A DNA stretch of 64,000 nucleotides from Macrobrachium rosenbergii (Eukaryota > Arthropoda > Malacostraca > Decapoda > Palaemonidae). This document shows, one piece after another, positions 11,521 through 22,359 of the stretch. Below the pieces are notes generated by a model. The model saw only the letters and a list, made by a program, of their open reading frames with translations, made no database searches and had not been told where the DNA came from. Position 1 is the stretch's first letter. The number at the start of each line of letters is the position of its first letter. A program made the position numbers and the translations under genes. The stretch covers positions 48,910,727-48,974,726 of the forward strand of contig NC_089781.1 in assembly GCF_040412425.1 (NCBI RefSeq), given 5' to 3'.

Positions 11521-11879
11521 ACAGGAATCGTGACTGACTAAAAATCCTTATTCTGGTACATTACCGCCATCAAGATGACGATGCCCTCGTTCAATAGGGC
11601 GCCAACACTGGAGGGGGGAATTAAGGGGATGCCATTACAAAGTATACTGGTTCAAACCTCAAGGTCAAACACGTGGAGGGTACAAGAGACAGGCAGAGGA
11701 AAGGACATCTGTCCCTGGGGAGTTCCGAGTGCTTCTCTCTCTCGACTGCTGTTGCAGTGTCTGTTTCTAACCTCGGGGATTATGCCTGGTCATCCAGATA
11801 AATGGCGCAAAAGGTCAATCTTTGTCTCGTTTTCTATAGCGAGCACATAGCATCCAGTTAGAGCTCGTGGAGAGGTTAC

Positions 11880-11962
11880 CAAGGCCCAGGCGGTGCGGTG
11901 CCAACTTTCTCTTTTTTTTTGGCTTCTCCCTTGCCCGTAGTCTGACGCCGTCGAGAAGGCAT
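11880..11962 (-). other. Possible first coding exon (weak)
   Basis: On the minus strand an ATG in fair context (GAAGATGCC) opens a short basic frame starting MPSRRRQTTGKGEAKKKEK and reaches a possible donor CCTTG|GTAACC after 83 nt. No downstream exon is recognised before DIRS A. The peptide is low complexity and no family is recognised, so this may be chance. The remainder of 11521-12090 shows nothing else. Confidence 0.2.
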
Positions 11963-12094
11963 CTTCAAAGGTCACCTGGAAACAAGGCCTTAGGCAGTCA
12001 TTTTGAACAAAGAGAAGGATTAAAGGCTTAACCATTTTGGGAATGAAGGAGCGAGTTTATGAAGGGGTGAATAAAAACCCACAGTTCTAGTAAT

Positions 12095-12505
12095 TACAAC
12101 AACTGAAATGAATTTTATTTCTTTCTCTGTTACATTACAGATGTAAAAACTGGTGAGGTCGCTTGGAAAGAATTTTCCTTCATCGCAATATATATACTAC
12201 ATACCTACATATGCATGCAAAAACATTACACACATAAATTACTCTTACATTAATCGGGCTGTAACACTAAGAACTAAATACTGCATTCACAGGTACTTTT
12301 GCCTCACAACTTGGCCAAATTACCTTACCAGAAGTCTTTGTTTCCTAGGTCCAAGCACTTGAAACTGGAAGTTGAACAGGTGGTGGTGAAAAACATATAT
12401 TGATGCAAGTCCTAAACCAGCTCTAAGCAGCTTCAAAAATGGAAAAAGATGCAGTGGTATCTGAAAGCTGGCATAAAAAGGCTCACTCTACAAACACAGT
12501 TGCAA
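12095..12505 (-). other. 3' UTR of the minus-strand terminal exon
   Basis: Follows the TGA at 12506-12508 on the minus strand. It contains AATAAA (plus-strand tttatt at 12114-12119), followed by a T/G-rich stretch, as expected for a polyadenylation site near 12095. No coding frame continues here. Confidence 0.55.
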
Positions 12506-12655
12506 TCACAAAACACTGCTTGAGTTAGGAGCAGAGTTAATAACACTAAAAAGTTTCCTTTTCTCTTCAACTGATAATCCATTTCCCAAAGTCTCCACTT
12601 CATGATAAAGCAGCCTACCATAATCAGTGTAACTTCTCACTCGTTTTAACAGGAG
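12506..12655 (-). CDS. Terminal coding exon of an unidentified host gene
   Basis: A splice acceptor (TTTACTTATACCTCAG) precedes an open stretch of 49 codons and a TGA, then a 3' UTR with AATAAA. The peptide looks genuine: charged and amphipathic, with RVRSYTDYGRLLYHEVE then SVEEKRKLFSVIN and a Ser-rich end. I do not recognise the family. It lies 2.5 kb downstream of the RAD9 exon on the same strand, so it could be the end of an atypical RAD9 tail or of a separate gene. The RAD9 middle exons expected between them were not found. Confidence 0.5.
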   Translation of the reverse strand, partial: LLLKRVRSYTDYGRLLYHEVETLGNGLSVEEKRKLFSVINSAPNSSSVL

Positions 12656-12779
12656 CTGAGGTATAAGTAAACTATATGGGGCCCGTTAATGGAATCATCC
12701 TCGGCAAAAGGAAGTGAAAGCGGAACAAAGCTAGCTATGCACCGCTTAAATACTGAAAAAGAATCAACCAAATCACGGT

Positions 12780-13156
12780 TCAAACACTAAATCTAAACCC
12801 TAAACAGAGGAACGTGTCAGTAAAGACGTCACAGGATGCCAGAGTAAGTACTGGACAGAGGATGGGGACGCAAGAGGGTTCTTGCATGATGTCACCACAA
12901 AACAGAGTTGACAGATGAAGCAGTCTTGGTGGCCTTGAATGAAGCCGCCTGCACAAGTGGAGGAGAAAGTTCCTGTGCGACGTCACTAAGTAACCTTGAC
13001 AGCCGTGGTGTCGCCTGCCCGGAGGGGGAAGAGGTTTCTTGCATGACATCATCACATAACTGTGAAGGCATCCGAGAGGTGAATACTGAAAAGCAAGAGC
13101 TGACTATCACCAGGCTACTCACTCTAAATAAGTTAGTGGCCGAAAAGGATGAGCTG
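12780..13156 (-). other. Possible Ser/Pro-rich exon with internal repeats (weak)
   Basis: The minus strand has an acceptor-like TTATTTCTTTTTGTATAG ending at 13157. It is followed by a frame with a loosely repeated motif: DDVMQETSSP, then SDVAQELSPP, and after a frame change GDIMQEPS. The S/T-P-rich character would suit a phosphorylated tail such as that of RAD9, but no conserved block is recognised, the frame is broken once and the donor is not convincing. Confidence 0.25.
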
Positions 13157-13209
13157 CTATACAAAAAGAAATAAATGTCACAAGGTAACAAATATGATAC
13201 CGGGGGCAA

Positions 13210-15176
13210 AAGAAAACAGCAGAGCTGACAAAAGGCTCAGGACTACTGAGGCAAACGTAAAATGTCTGAAATTCTAACACTACCAACCACCTACATCACA
13301 ATACACTTTCCAAAGGGATGTTATGGGAGTCAGCCAGTGTTGCCAACTTAGAGGAAAAACCACTATGTTTAGCAGATTTCAGGATGTCACACTTGGCAAC
13401 ACTGGAGCCAACTAAGGCAAGTCAAACCACAGAACCCATCCGGCCGGAGCTGTGTGGCAGCTCGGTGCCAAAACTGAACCAGAAAAAACGGTGACAGAGA
13501 GATGTCAAAGGACACAGAACCTTGGTCCTGAGGCATGCCTTGGTTACCTGTCAGAACAGACAACCAACTGATGCAGAGCAGTCCAGAAGGTGGGCTACGA
13601 CAGAAGCAAGGCTCTGACAACTTCTCTCGTGGGGGAAATCGAAAATGGTCGAAAACATGAGGGGAGGGCAATTTTGGCCCTAATATTTTAATCAAAACCT
13701 AACTAATAAAAGAATATAGGGCAATTATTATTATTTTTCTCCTGAACCACCTAGGGAGCAAAAGACAACGGAGCAGAATGCGAGAGAGAGGAATTAACCT
13801 AGGCTATCAGGTAGGCTAATGAAGGAGGAGGAGCAACACCAGAAGACAAAAGGAAAAAACTGAGTAGGCTGCTGGTGTGCCCTAATTGTCTACATAAACT
13901 ATCAGCCTCTAACATCTTCCGATACTTACAAAAATTTACATCCTCTCATCAAACACCCATAATCTACATATCAAGAAAACCACACTCAAGTCTGTGCAGC
14001 TAGTCTAACATAGCTGCTAACATGGCTTCACTGTTATCGGCAAAACCTAAACAATCGGTTTTCAAAACTTTCCTATACAGCCTAATGCTTTCAGCTCTGC
14101 TTGTTGTAGATGACATAAAGCAAAGACAGAAAACAATCACAATGACAAACAGGAGAAATTAGCCAGAAATCATCAAAATATAGTCTAAGGTCAATCACGA
14201 CCATGTGTTTAACATGACAGCATGAAGAAATATGACAGAACATAAACATTCCAGCACCATCTGGTGGGAAACAAGTGAATACAAAGACAGTCCTAGCGAG
14301 TTAGCCAAGCGTATTTAGATTTTTTTAAAATGCTGATCACACCAAATGGCAAGAAGATAAAGCTAACTTTAACAGTAGGTAAGATTCATTCCAAATAATA
14401 CAAAAGAGAAAATACAGCAAAAATATAAATGAGAATAACATTAAATATAAATAAAAAAGTGAAGAAATGTGTGTGTTACTGTACAGGCTTCAATTAAAGC
14501 ATACCTCAATTGTTCTCTCTCTCTCACTCTTTTTCTTCCTTATTTATTTTGCTTTGTTACAATACTGTTTTATGCATATCCTTTAACAATATGTGGAAAA
14601 ATCATACAATCACAAATAAAACCAGCTCTAGCATGTCAGATGTCTACCTAGCCCTTGACATCCATCCAACACTGCATCCCTTCCCAACCAGGGAAACTAC
14701 TTCCCAGTTCCACCCACCTTCCAAGACAATCTCTTCTCTGATTGGATTCCTCTAAACAGCCTAGCCATCTGAGTCCCCCGCCAACCTTGGAAACTTCTCC
14801 AAGTCTCCCCCTCCCCCCAACACCTTTTCTTAGTCTGTTTACAAGTGTAAGCAGTGTTACCAACATTTTCCTGAGGCCACGCAACATTGCCAACCATTGG
14901 AGAGCAGTTGTTTCAAATTTTTTAAAATTTATATATATATCATATATCTTTGGGCCTTGGTTTGTGGTCCACATGTGTCAGATTGATGATTAATTTATGG
15001 TTACTAAAACTGAAAGTCGAGTTCCAAAAAATGAAGATCCCAATAATCAAGGGACTGGAAAGATTCTCCTCCTGTGAGGTGTTTGGAAAGTTTGCTCAGA
15101 TGCAAAAAAAAGCTGAAGCTAAGTACAGTAATGGGTTTTGAGATGAAACCAACTAAAATTAAAACTATGCTCATAC
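13210..15176. other. Intron-like or intergenic DNA
   Basis: AT-rich with scattered C/T-rich stretches (for example 14690-14830) and no supported exon on either strand. I looked here for the RAD9 clamp exons expected after the 15177-15341 exon and found none. Confidence 0.4.
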
Positions 15177-15341
15177 CTGTAATGTTTCACATTCAATGAA
15201 GGATAAATTATACGTCTTGACAATTCCATATCGACAAGTCAACTGGACACCCAATCTTGCTTCTTCCCCATCTATAATCAACTTGCACCTTTCCACATTT
15301 CGTTCAAGTGTGGCTACGGATTTGAAAGAATTTAAGAAAGC
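15177..15341 (-). CDS. rad9: RAD9 checkpoint clamp subunit, internal exon
   Basis: RAD9 is a subunit of the nuclear 9-1-1 (RAD9-HUS1-RAD1) DNA-damage clamp, which is loaded at damaged DNA to activate ATR/CHK1 signalling. The minus strand has a TTTTTGCAG acceptor, 165 nt (55 codons, phase 0 at both ends), and a GTATGA donor. The peptide AFLNSFKSVATLERNVERC ... ARLGVQLTCRYGIVKTYNLSF ... CETLQ lines up without gaps with the PCNA-like N-terminal domain of animal RAD9 proteins (the SFLSVFRSLAMLEKTVE .. CKFGVRKTHNLSF region in vertebrates). There are no stops or frameshifts. Only this exon is found. DIRS element B lies 450 bases upstream in gene orientation. It could be a live gene split by large introns or an orphan exon. 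Confidence 0.82.
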
Positions 15342-15795
15342 CTGCAAAAATAAATAATATACTAAAAGAATGTAAAATACTGAATATGAGTGAAATCACA
15401 GGAATTTTTAACAAATCTTTACTCAACAAAGAAAGGATACTGTTATGATGATTATGTTCTCTAACTTGTAAGACTATAACCAATTTCATAATATTACTAC
15501 TACACAGCTTTACTCAAACTAATTACATAGTACAAAGGCCAAACTGCTGGTGCAAAAATTAATCTAAAAACCTTAATGCACCTCACTAATTGACTTAAGT
15601 CATTAAACTGATAAAAAACAGATTTGGTCATAAAAAGAAAATTTCACCAAAAATTAATTTAATTTCTACATACCATTAAATACATTCATAACTGACATAT
15701 ATTACGATGGATTAAAATTCAATATAATCTGGTAAAATCTGACAACAAAAATGGTGACAATCTTCTAAAACAGGTTTTGATGTAGGAAAAACTTA
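15342..15795. other. RAD9 intron sequence
   Basis: AT-rich and non-coding. It starts with a good acceptor for the exon below it and ends at the 5' terminus of DIRS element B, so B appears to have inserted into this intron. Confidence 0.5.
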
Positions 15796-16110
15796 TTTCT
15801 GAGCTTCGGACCTGTGTCAGCCGGTGAAATGTCCCTTGAGCACACATTTCTAGGTATAAATATTGCTAAATATACCAGAGAAAGAAGGCCAACGGGAATG
15901 CTGAGGTTACTACCCTCAGAGCGATCACCTATTATGTAACAGGTGTCGGTATAGAGTAGGGTGAGTGAATATGTCCACTACCACAGGACCTAACTCTGTA
16001 GAATGTCCCGATGTCATAACCCCCAGTACGAGAAGAGCCGTTCCAACGGCAACTCACCCTGCCTGTACCTGACGACCTGAGCGCCACCTACCCTCATTCC
16101 TTTTTAGCAC
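15796..16110 (+). repeat. 5' inverted terminal repeat of DIRS B
   Basis: Starts TTTCTGAGCTTCGGACC. Inverted copy of 23955-24262; the match runs through the 'ccgttccaacggc' and 'gcgccaccta' stretches. Confidence 0.88.
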
Positions 16111-18202
16111 GCGTTTCTAGTAACACGCCTTGCTTGTGCTCTGTATTTTTCACAGTTAATTTGGAATATCATGTCTTCTGTCACTGAAATCACCGCCACT
16201 AAGTTAAGTACTCCTCCCCTAGCGGGGTTTTAGTTGTATCGAGGCTGTATTTGGCCCTTAATTTAATAATTATTGGGTCAAATACCGGGCGTTCCTCTGC
16301 GTTCGCCCGGCCGCCATGATGACCTAGCGGTATGCCTCTACAGACCAGTTCAGTAGAGGTTTCGCTGGGTCATTTACATTAATGTTTTGTCTTATAATTG
16401 ACGTTACCCCTTCAGGAAGTTCATTTTGGGGAATTTTATCTACATTGAGCGGGCCAGTGTGCTGGTATTAATACTGGTGTTAGTATCAATTCTTTAGGGA
16501 GCGCCCTCCCATGGTTTTATGCTTTTAAACCCTTCATAAAGAATTTTTTGGCTTTCGCTCGAGTAGATTTTGTTCCCCAGGCTGGTGCTGTCTTACAGTC
16601 GGTTTTTCTGAATTGTGATACAATGGATGACATGGATATTTATGGATTAATATTACCTTAGCTTGGCGTCAGGAGTGGCCATTTTGGTTGCCCACTTCCT
16701 GTTCGCTTCGCTTGGGTAGAACATACCCCTAGCACAAGCGTTTATTATTTTATAATTTTGACTTGTTTATGTATTGATGTATTGTTGTTGGTTAAATTTT
16801 AGCAGTATATTTTGTGTTTTGTGGTACTAGCCTGACCCTCTCGCCTTAATCGATGGGTTAGGCTACGTAGGTTAGCTTTGCTCATTGACTCTGCTCCCTT
16901 CTCTCCCGACTTTGTCGCTTGAGTCGTGGAAGGAGGTGTGGGCCGGTGAAAGGAGCGCCACGTTCGTTGTTCCATCCTCTGTTCCGTATGTTTTGGGTAT
17001 GCTTGGATTCTCTGTTAATCCTTCTCCCCCTATAATGAAGGGAGAAAAGTGATTCGCAATGCATAGCCCTGTGCCCTACATGTCGGTCTTTGGTTGGCCT
17101 TCTGAACAAAAATTCTCTCCCCTTCACAGTCCCCCCCTACCTCCCCTTCCTCCACTCTCTCCCTCTTTTTCCCTTTATAGGCTTCGTCTTCAGGGAAAAG
17201 ATGGGAGTTTGGTTGCAGTAATCCAATGTGCTTAGCCTAACCTCTTTTCGTAACTTCTGGCAAGTGTCTTCTTCCCCCTTTGGGGGGAGGCTCGGTACAT
17301 CTCAACACCTAGTAAGGGGTTGAGGCCAGTGTCTGGTGGTTTCCCCACTCAGTCGACCTTGAAGTATCGTGACACAGCCATGTCGTTACTCCCCACCTTT
17401 CCCCTGTATAGCAGGTGATGTGTTATCCCTCCCCGTGTGTGGGCGTCGTCCTCTCGGGCCGTCACTCTCTAGGGGGAACTAGACGGGTCTCCAATCAGGG
17501 TTATCCACCCTCCTGGTATCCGTTTAACGTCACACACCTCGCTAGTGTTTCGCTTGTTCGCTTCCTCATTGGTTCGCGGAACTCGGACACTTTCAGGGCT
17601 TACACAACCCTAGCTGACTCTGTCGGTACCCCGTTGCCGCTAGCCTTTTCCACTCCGGTGGTCTTTGGTTTTAGTAGGTTGGTTTTACTCACTTACGTTC
17701 TCCTATGGACATACGAGAACTGCCTAATAGTGAACCACTCCGCCCCTACATAGTAACCAGTGGCGGGGTAGCGGGTTTTCGGGGTCTCAGTACTGGAATG
17801 ACATGTCCAGCATTTAAAAAACTGCTATTCCATGTATTTAACCAGCGAATTTTCTGCCGGTCTCCGGCACCTATGGCAATTATATTTAATTCTGAGTGTG
17901 CATGACTTTAGGTTAAGATATATATATCATTCACGTCTGATTATATCCAGCGTCACTTAACTTACTCTGTCATGTTGCATGATTTAAGGTCAAGGTAGAT
18001 ATTATTTCCGTCGGTTTAACTCCGGCGTTCCTTAACTTATCTGCCATGAATATTGTTTGTTTGCTTCACCGGAATACTCCGGTAGGACTAATCTGCTAAT
18101 TGCATGACCTGTTATCTGCTCGAGCATAAGGCCCCTATCTCCGCCGGATTTACTCCGGCATGCCTTCAGTTAAGCATACTCATATACAGTTTATCCATAC
18201 AG
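16111..18202 (+). other. 5' leader of DIRS B
   Basis: Two kilobases without a frame conserved in A or C. It ends in a CATACAG acceptor at the Cys/His-rich gag exon, so an upstream exon, perhaps non-coding, is expected. It presumably holds the promoter; no TATA-type element is convincing. Confidence 0.45.
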
Positions 18203-18373
18203 ACGGTACGCTGCCAGGAGTCCGGGTGCACCGCAGTGCTGCACCAACCCTGCGGCCATGTTGTCTGCCGCTCCCACTCCGGCTGCGCAGTCAGGGTGGG
18301 AGACTTGATCATTTGGTACCCGGATGGATGTGAAGTGTGCTACGCCTTGTTTGAACAGTTCCAGGATGAGTCG
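18203..18373 (+). CDS. DIRS B gag Cys/His-rich exon
   Basis: An open 171-nt, 57-codon exon between a CATACAG acceptor and a GAGTCG|GTAAGC donor. It encodes VRCQESGCTAVLHQPCGHVV, then CRSHSGCAV and DGCEVCYAL. The spacing C-x4-C, then a CGHVVCRSH cluster and C-x2-C suggests a zinc-binding fold at the Gag N-terminus. The first codon is ACG where element C has ATG, so translation probably begins in an upstream exon or the start is lost here. Confidence 0.7.
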
Positions 18374-18505
18374 GTAAGCCTAAAGTTACGGCCCTTAGTT
18401 TACCTGATTCCTTGGTTTATTTGATAGTTTATAAGGTTTTTGTTATATTCCTTATATATATTTTAAGTCCTTGGTGCGCAGTTACTTAGTCCTTGTTATT
18501 TTCAG
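18374..18505 (+). other. Conserved intron in DIRS B gag (132 nt)
   Basis: GTAAGC donor and TTGTTATTTTCAG acceptor. It sits at the same phase-0 position as the introns at 7458-7573 and 62597-62715. Confidence 0.7.
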
Positions 18506-20560
18506 GCCAATCAAGCTTCTCGCAACGCTTCCTTGGCCACCCTTAGGAGTTGGGTGGCTGGCTTTGGGAGGAACGTCCCATCGGGGAGGCCATATGTTCT
18601 GTCGGAGGCCATCTGTAGCCTCCTCTTCCCCGGCGCCCGGTTCGCTGCGGCTGTCCCAGCAGAAGTGGCAGCCCCTTTGATTGAACATATCCGGGAAGCG
18701 ACGCAGCCCTCCCAGGATGTCATAACAGCGGAAGTGGCGGCCATTAACTTGGACCTGGAGCCCATGAATGTGGAACCGGACCAGGAGGTAGGTAGGGAGG
18801 TAAGTGAGGCAGGGGGAGCGGACTCCCTTTTTAATTCCCCTTCATCCTCTGTATCTTCTTTCCAGGGTTTCCAGAAGTCCTCCTACCTTGGAGATAGGTC
18901 AACATCGACCATCCCCAAGGTAAAAAAGTCACTGAAAGGTAAGGAATATAAGTCCTCTTCCTCCTGCAAGGCAACTACCTTTCCCCCGGGGAAGTCACGG
19001 GCTTCTAGCCTGGCGGCTTTCGTTGCTAGTGACACTCCCTCTGTAAAGGGGTCGAGAGCAAGGGCAGCCAAAGCCAGCCCCCCTCGTCAACCTGCTTCCA
19101 ATTTCCAGGAATTGGCAAGCATGCTGCTTGATACGATCAACAAGCAGATGGATGAGAGGTGGAAGACGGCATTGGAAAAGCTGCAGAGCCAGGAGACCAA
19201 GATCTCCGGGCTCGTGAGCTCCGGCAAGGCAGCTCCGTCCTTCACCATTCCGGACGCCTCCGCCCTTCCTCCTTTCGATAAGGGGAACCCTTGGCGCTTG
19301 GCTCTTCATGCCCCCCAGCATGAGGATACTTTAACCATTGAGGGCCTAGGGACACGCAGACTTCAGGAGTTGGAGTTCTTTCCTCCAGGTCTGCGTCCCC
19401 CCTACCCAGGCTTCGCTAGACTGACAGAGGAAGCTTGGGTGAGAACAGATAAGGTCCCTAAGGAGACAGTCATCTTTCCTAGGGATCAGGCTCAATCGGC
19501 TCTGCTTCGCACCCTTACGGAGTGGGAAGCTGAAAACACAAAGCTGACCCCCTTCAAAGGAAATTTTACAATGTTTTCTTTGGGGGATAGGATAGCAACT
19601 CCTTGCATGTCAAAAGTGGCTCAGGCAACTGTCCAGGCATGCATGGAGGGTAAGTCGATGCCGCAGCTCCGGGAGACTGATCCCACCTCTCTGGTCCTCC
19701 CCGGTGACTCCGAATTCTGGAACGAAGTTCCGTCCACCTTTACGGCGGGCAAGCTGGACCCAGACTGTGCGTCCACTCTCTTCAGTGAGCAGCTTCCCAA
19801 AATTCCGGAGGCCCTCCTGAAGCCGGAGTTCGACGCTAGGTGTTGGCTGAGCCGCAATGAACTCCTTGTGTATGGCAGAGGCGACATCTGTGCTGTATGC
19901 AGATGAACCCTTTTTCCAGGTCTTAACTAAATCTCTGCTGGCGGGATTCCAAGCAGACCTGTTTGACTTTACAGTGGCAAGGACGAACTGTCGCAAACAT
20001 ATTTTTGCGGACGCCACTATTAGCACGAGCCTAATAAACTGATGAAAAGCTCGATTTGGGGGCTAATTTATTCCCGAGGACGATGTGAACAATGTCCTGG
20101 CGTAAGCAACCAGGGCCAACCAGAACCTCCGCTCCAGGTGGGGTATTCCCGCCAAACGTAAAATTTCAGAGTCCTCTGGTTCCCATGGCAGGTCGGGGAA
20201 AAGGTATAAGAAGTTTGGGAGGCCACAAACCCCAACCGTAGTTCACGCTGTACCAGTCTCACTGGTCAGTCAGCCTTCCACCTCAAAGGCCCAACCCCAA
20301 CAGTTTGTGCTGGTGCAGCCGGCACAGCATTCCCTTGCCTCCCCCACCTTTGTGACGTCTCCGGCGTACAATCCATCCATTGAAAGCCATGGTTCCTTTC
20401 GTGGCTTCAATAAAAATGCAAGGGGAAGCCGAGCAAGGGCTGCCTTCAGAGGCAGGGCTGCATTGCGGTCCCTCTCCCGGGGAAGAGTGGCCGGGGCAGA
20501 GGAAGTAAACCTTCCCCTTCCCAGTGAGAAGATTCAGGTAGGCGGGAGGCTTTACCTGTT
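18506..20560 (+). pseudogene. DIRS B gag main exon, frameshifted late
   Basis: Open from the acceptor to 19906 in frame with the Cys/His exon. It includes SWVAGFGRNVPSGRPYVL, a Ser/Lys-rich linker, EGLGTRRLQELEFFPPG, VPKETVIFPRDQAQSALLRT, TPFKGNFTMFSLGDRIATPC and DFTVARTNCRKHIFADAT. It is the structural protein that would coat the RNA. An indel near 19840 shifts the frame and later blocks continue in other frames up to an Arg/Gly-rich end near 20500. Length to the end matches the 690 residues of element C. Confidence 0.8.
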
Positions 20561-20594
20561 TCGGAATCAGTGGACCTTCAGCCCGTGGGCCCAC

Positions 20595-20646
20595 AAAGTA
20601 AGTTTACCTTAGTTTTACCAGACCACTGAGCTGATTAACAGCTCTC
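20595..20646. repeat. SINE-like 52-bp insertion in DIRS B
   Basis: Elements A and C are continuous here (GGGCCCA.. to ..ATAGTCTCC or its equivalent), while B carries 52 extra bases. Its core ACCAGACCACTGAGCTGA-4N-CAGCTCTC recurs at 24463-24490 at the head of a separate SINE-like repeat. It is therefore a truncated copy of a dispersed short repeat. Confidence 0.6.
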
Positions 20647-22300
20647 AGTATAGTCTCCAAGGGACTGGGTTGGAGTTGGGTCAAGGACCCACCACCTCGG
20701 GTCAGGTTCCATCAACCCCCTTCACAAGCCCTGTGGGACTTTGCGGAAAGAACTACTCCAAAACGGGCCATAAAGAAAGTGAGGCACCTGAAATTCCAAG
20801 GCAGACTGTTCAGCGTCCCAAAAAAGGCTCCGCCAACAAAGAGTAATCTTGGATCTGTCTCGTCTCAACCTTTACATACAATGCGACAAATTTCGCATGC
20901 TTACAATCTCTCAGGTGCGGACTCTACTTCCTCGTGGAGCCGTCACCACGCCTATAGATCTTTCAGACGCATACTATCACGTCCCGACTGCGAAAACTTC
21001 TCTCCTTACCTAGGATTCAGGCTGGGAAGGCAAGCTTATGCATTCAGAGTCATGCCATTTGGGCTTAACATAGCGCCCCGAATATTCACCAAGCTGGCAG
21101 AGACAGTAGTACAGCAGTTACGGTCCCGGGGGATCATGCTAGCCGCATACCTAGACGACTGGATAATCTGGGCATCCACCGTCGGGGAATGCCGGAGAGC
21201 TACAGCCATAGTGATCGAGTTTCTGGAGTCCCTAGGCTTTCAGATAAACAGGGAAAAATCCCGTCTAACTCCGGAGGCTCGGTTTCAGTGGCTAGGTATC
21301 CAGTGGGACCTAGACTCACACAGACTGTCTCTTCCACCAGCCAAAAGGAGAGAGATAGCCAAGGCTACCAGGCAGTTCCTCAAGTGCAGGAAAGCTTCTC
21401 GCAGGACTCAGGAGAGGATCCTGGGCTCTCTTCAGTTCGCATCTATCACAGATCTGCTGCTGAAGGCAAAACTGAAAGACATAAACAGAGTATGGCGGAG
21501 ACGAGCCAATATCAAACTCTCAGGGACAAGGTGTCTCTGGTCCTCCAGTTTTGAGAAAAGACTCCGGCCGTGGTCAACAGTCAAGGGTCTGTCAAAATCG
21601 GTGCCCTTCAATTTCCTCCTCCATCACTAGTAATTCACACAGACGCTTCATTAAGCGGCTGGGGAGGATATTCTCAAGACAAAAGTACAAGGAACATGGT
21701 CCACAATGTTCCGCCAGTTCCATATCAACATCCTGGAAGCAATGGCAGTGTTTCTGACTCTGAAAAGGCTTCGCCCTTCCAAACAGATCCATATCAGACA
21801 GGTTTTGGACAGTGCACTGGTGGTACACTGTATAAACAGGGGAGGCTCCAAGTCGAGTCGTATCAATCAAGTGTTGATAGCCATCTTCTCTCTGGCGGAA
21901 AAGCACAAGTGGCACCTATCAGCCACTCATCCTGCAGGGGTCCGGAATGTCATTGCGGACTCTCTGTCCAGGTCAACTCCGCTGGAGTCGGAGTGGTCTC
22001 TGGACAAAGCCTCGTTCGATTGGATTTGCCTTCGGGTTCCAGGTCTCCAGGTAGACTTGTTTGCCACGGAGAACAACCACAAACTTCCTTGTTATGTGGC
22101 CCCCAACCTGGACCCTCAAGCTCATGCCACAGATGCAATGACATTAGACTGGAACAAGTGGCAGAGGATCTACCTGTTCCCTCCGGTAAACCTGCTGCTG
22201 AAAGTGCTGCACAAACTCAGGTCTTTCAAGGGGCAGGTGGCTCTGGTAGCTCCCAATTGGCGAAGAGCAGCTGGTATCCTCTTCTGCTGGAGCTGAAATT
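20647..22300 (+). pseudogene. DIRS B reverse transcriptase-RNase H, frameshifted
   Basis: Blocks in order: RHLKFQGRLFSVPKK, FSPYLGFRLGRQAYAFRVMP, AAYLDDWIIWAS with the YLDD catalytic pair (about 21150), FQWLGIQWDLDSHRLSLPP, GSLQFASITDLLLK, then RNase H (HTDASLSGWGG about 21640, LEAMAVFLTL, LDSALVVHCINRGG, NVIADSLSR). The DIRS-type connector GLQVDLFATENNHKLPCYV follows and ends in a stop at 22296. At least two frame changes (about 20960 and 21590-21720) disrupt it. The recombinase frame overlaps its 3' end. Confidence 0.88.
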
Positions 22301-22359
22301 CAAGTGTCATCTGTTACCCAGACCCAAACTGACACAAGTAGTACAAACGCAAGACTGTG

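Noticed and set aside
12908..13174. 88-codon plus-strand frame
   Set aside because: It lies opposite a possible minus-strand exon, has no splice or start support and no recognised motif.
13387..14974. RAD9 downstream exons on the minus strand
   Set aside because: I searched for the rest of the PCNA-like clamp domain by eye and found no matching block with splice sites.
17415..17905. 112- and 66-codon plus-strand frames in the leader of DIRS B
   Set aside because: They are not conserved in the leaders of A or C and have no domain.
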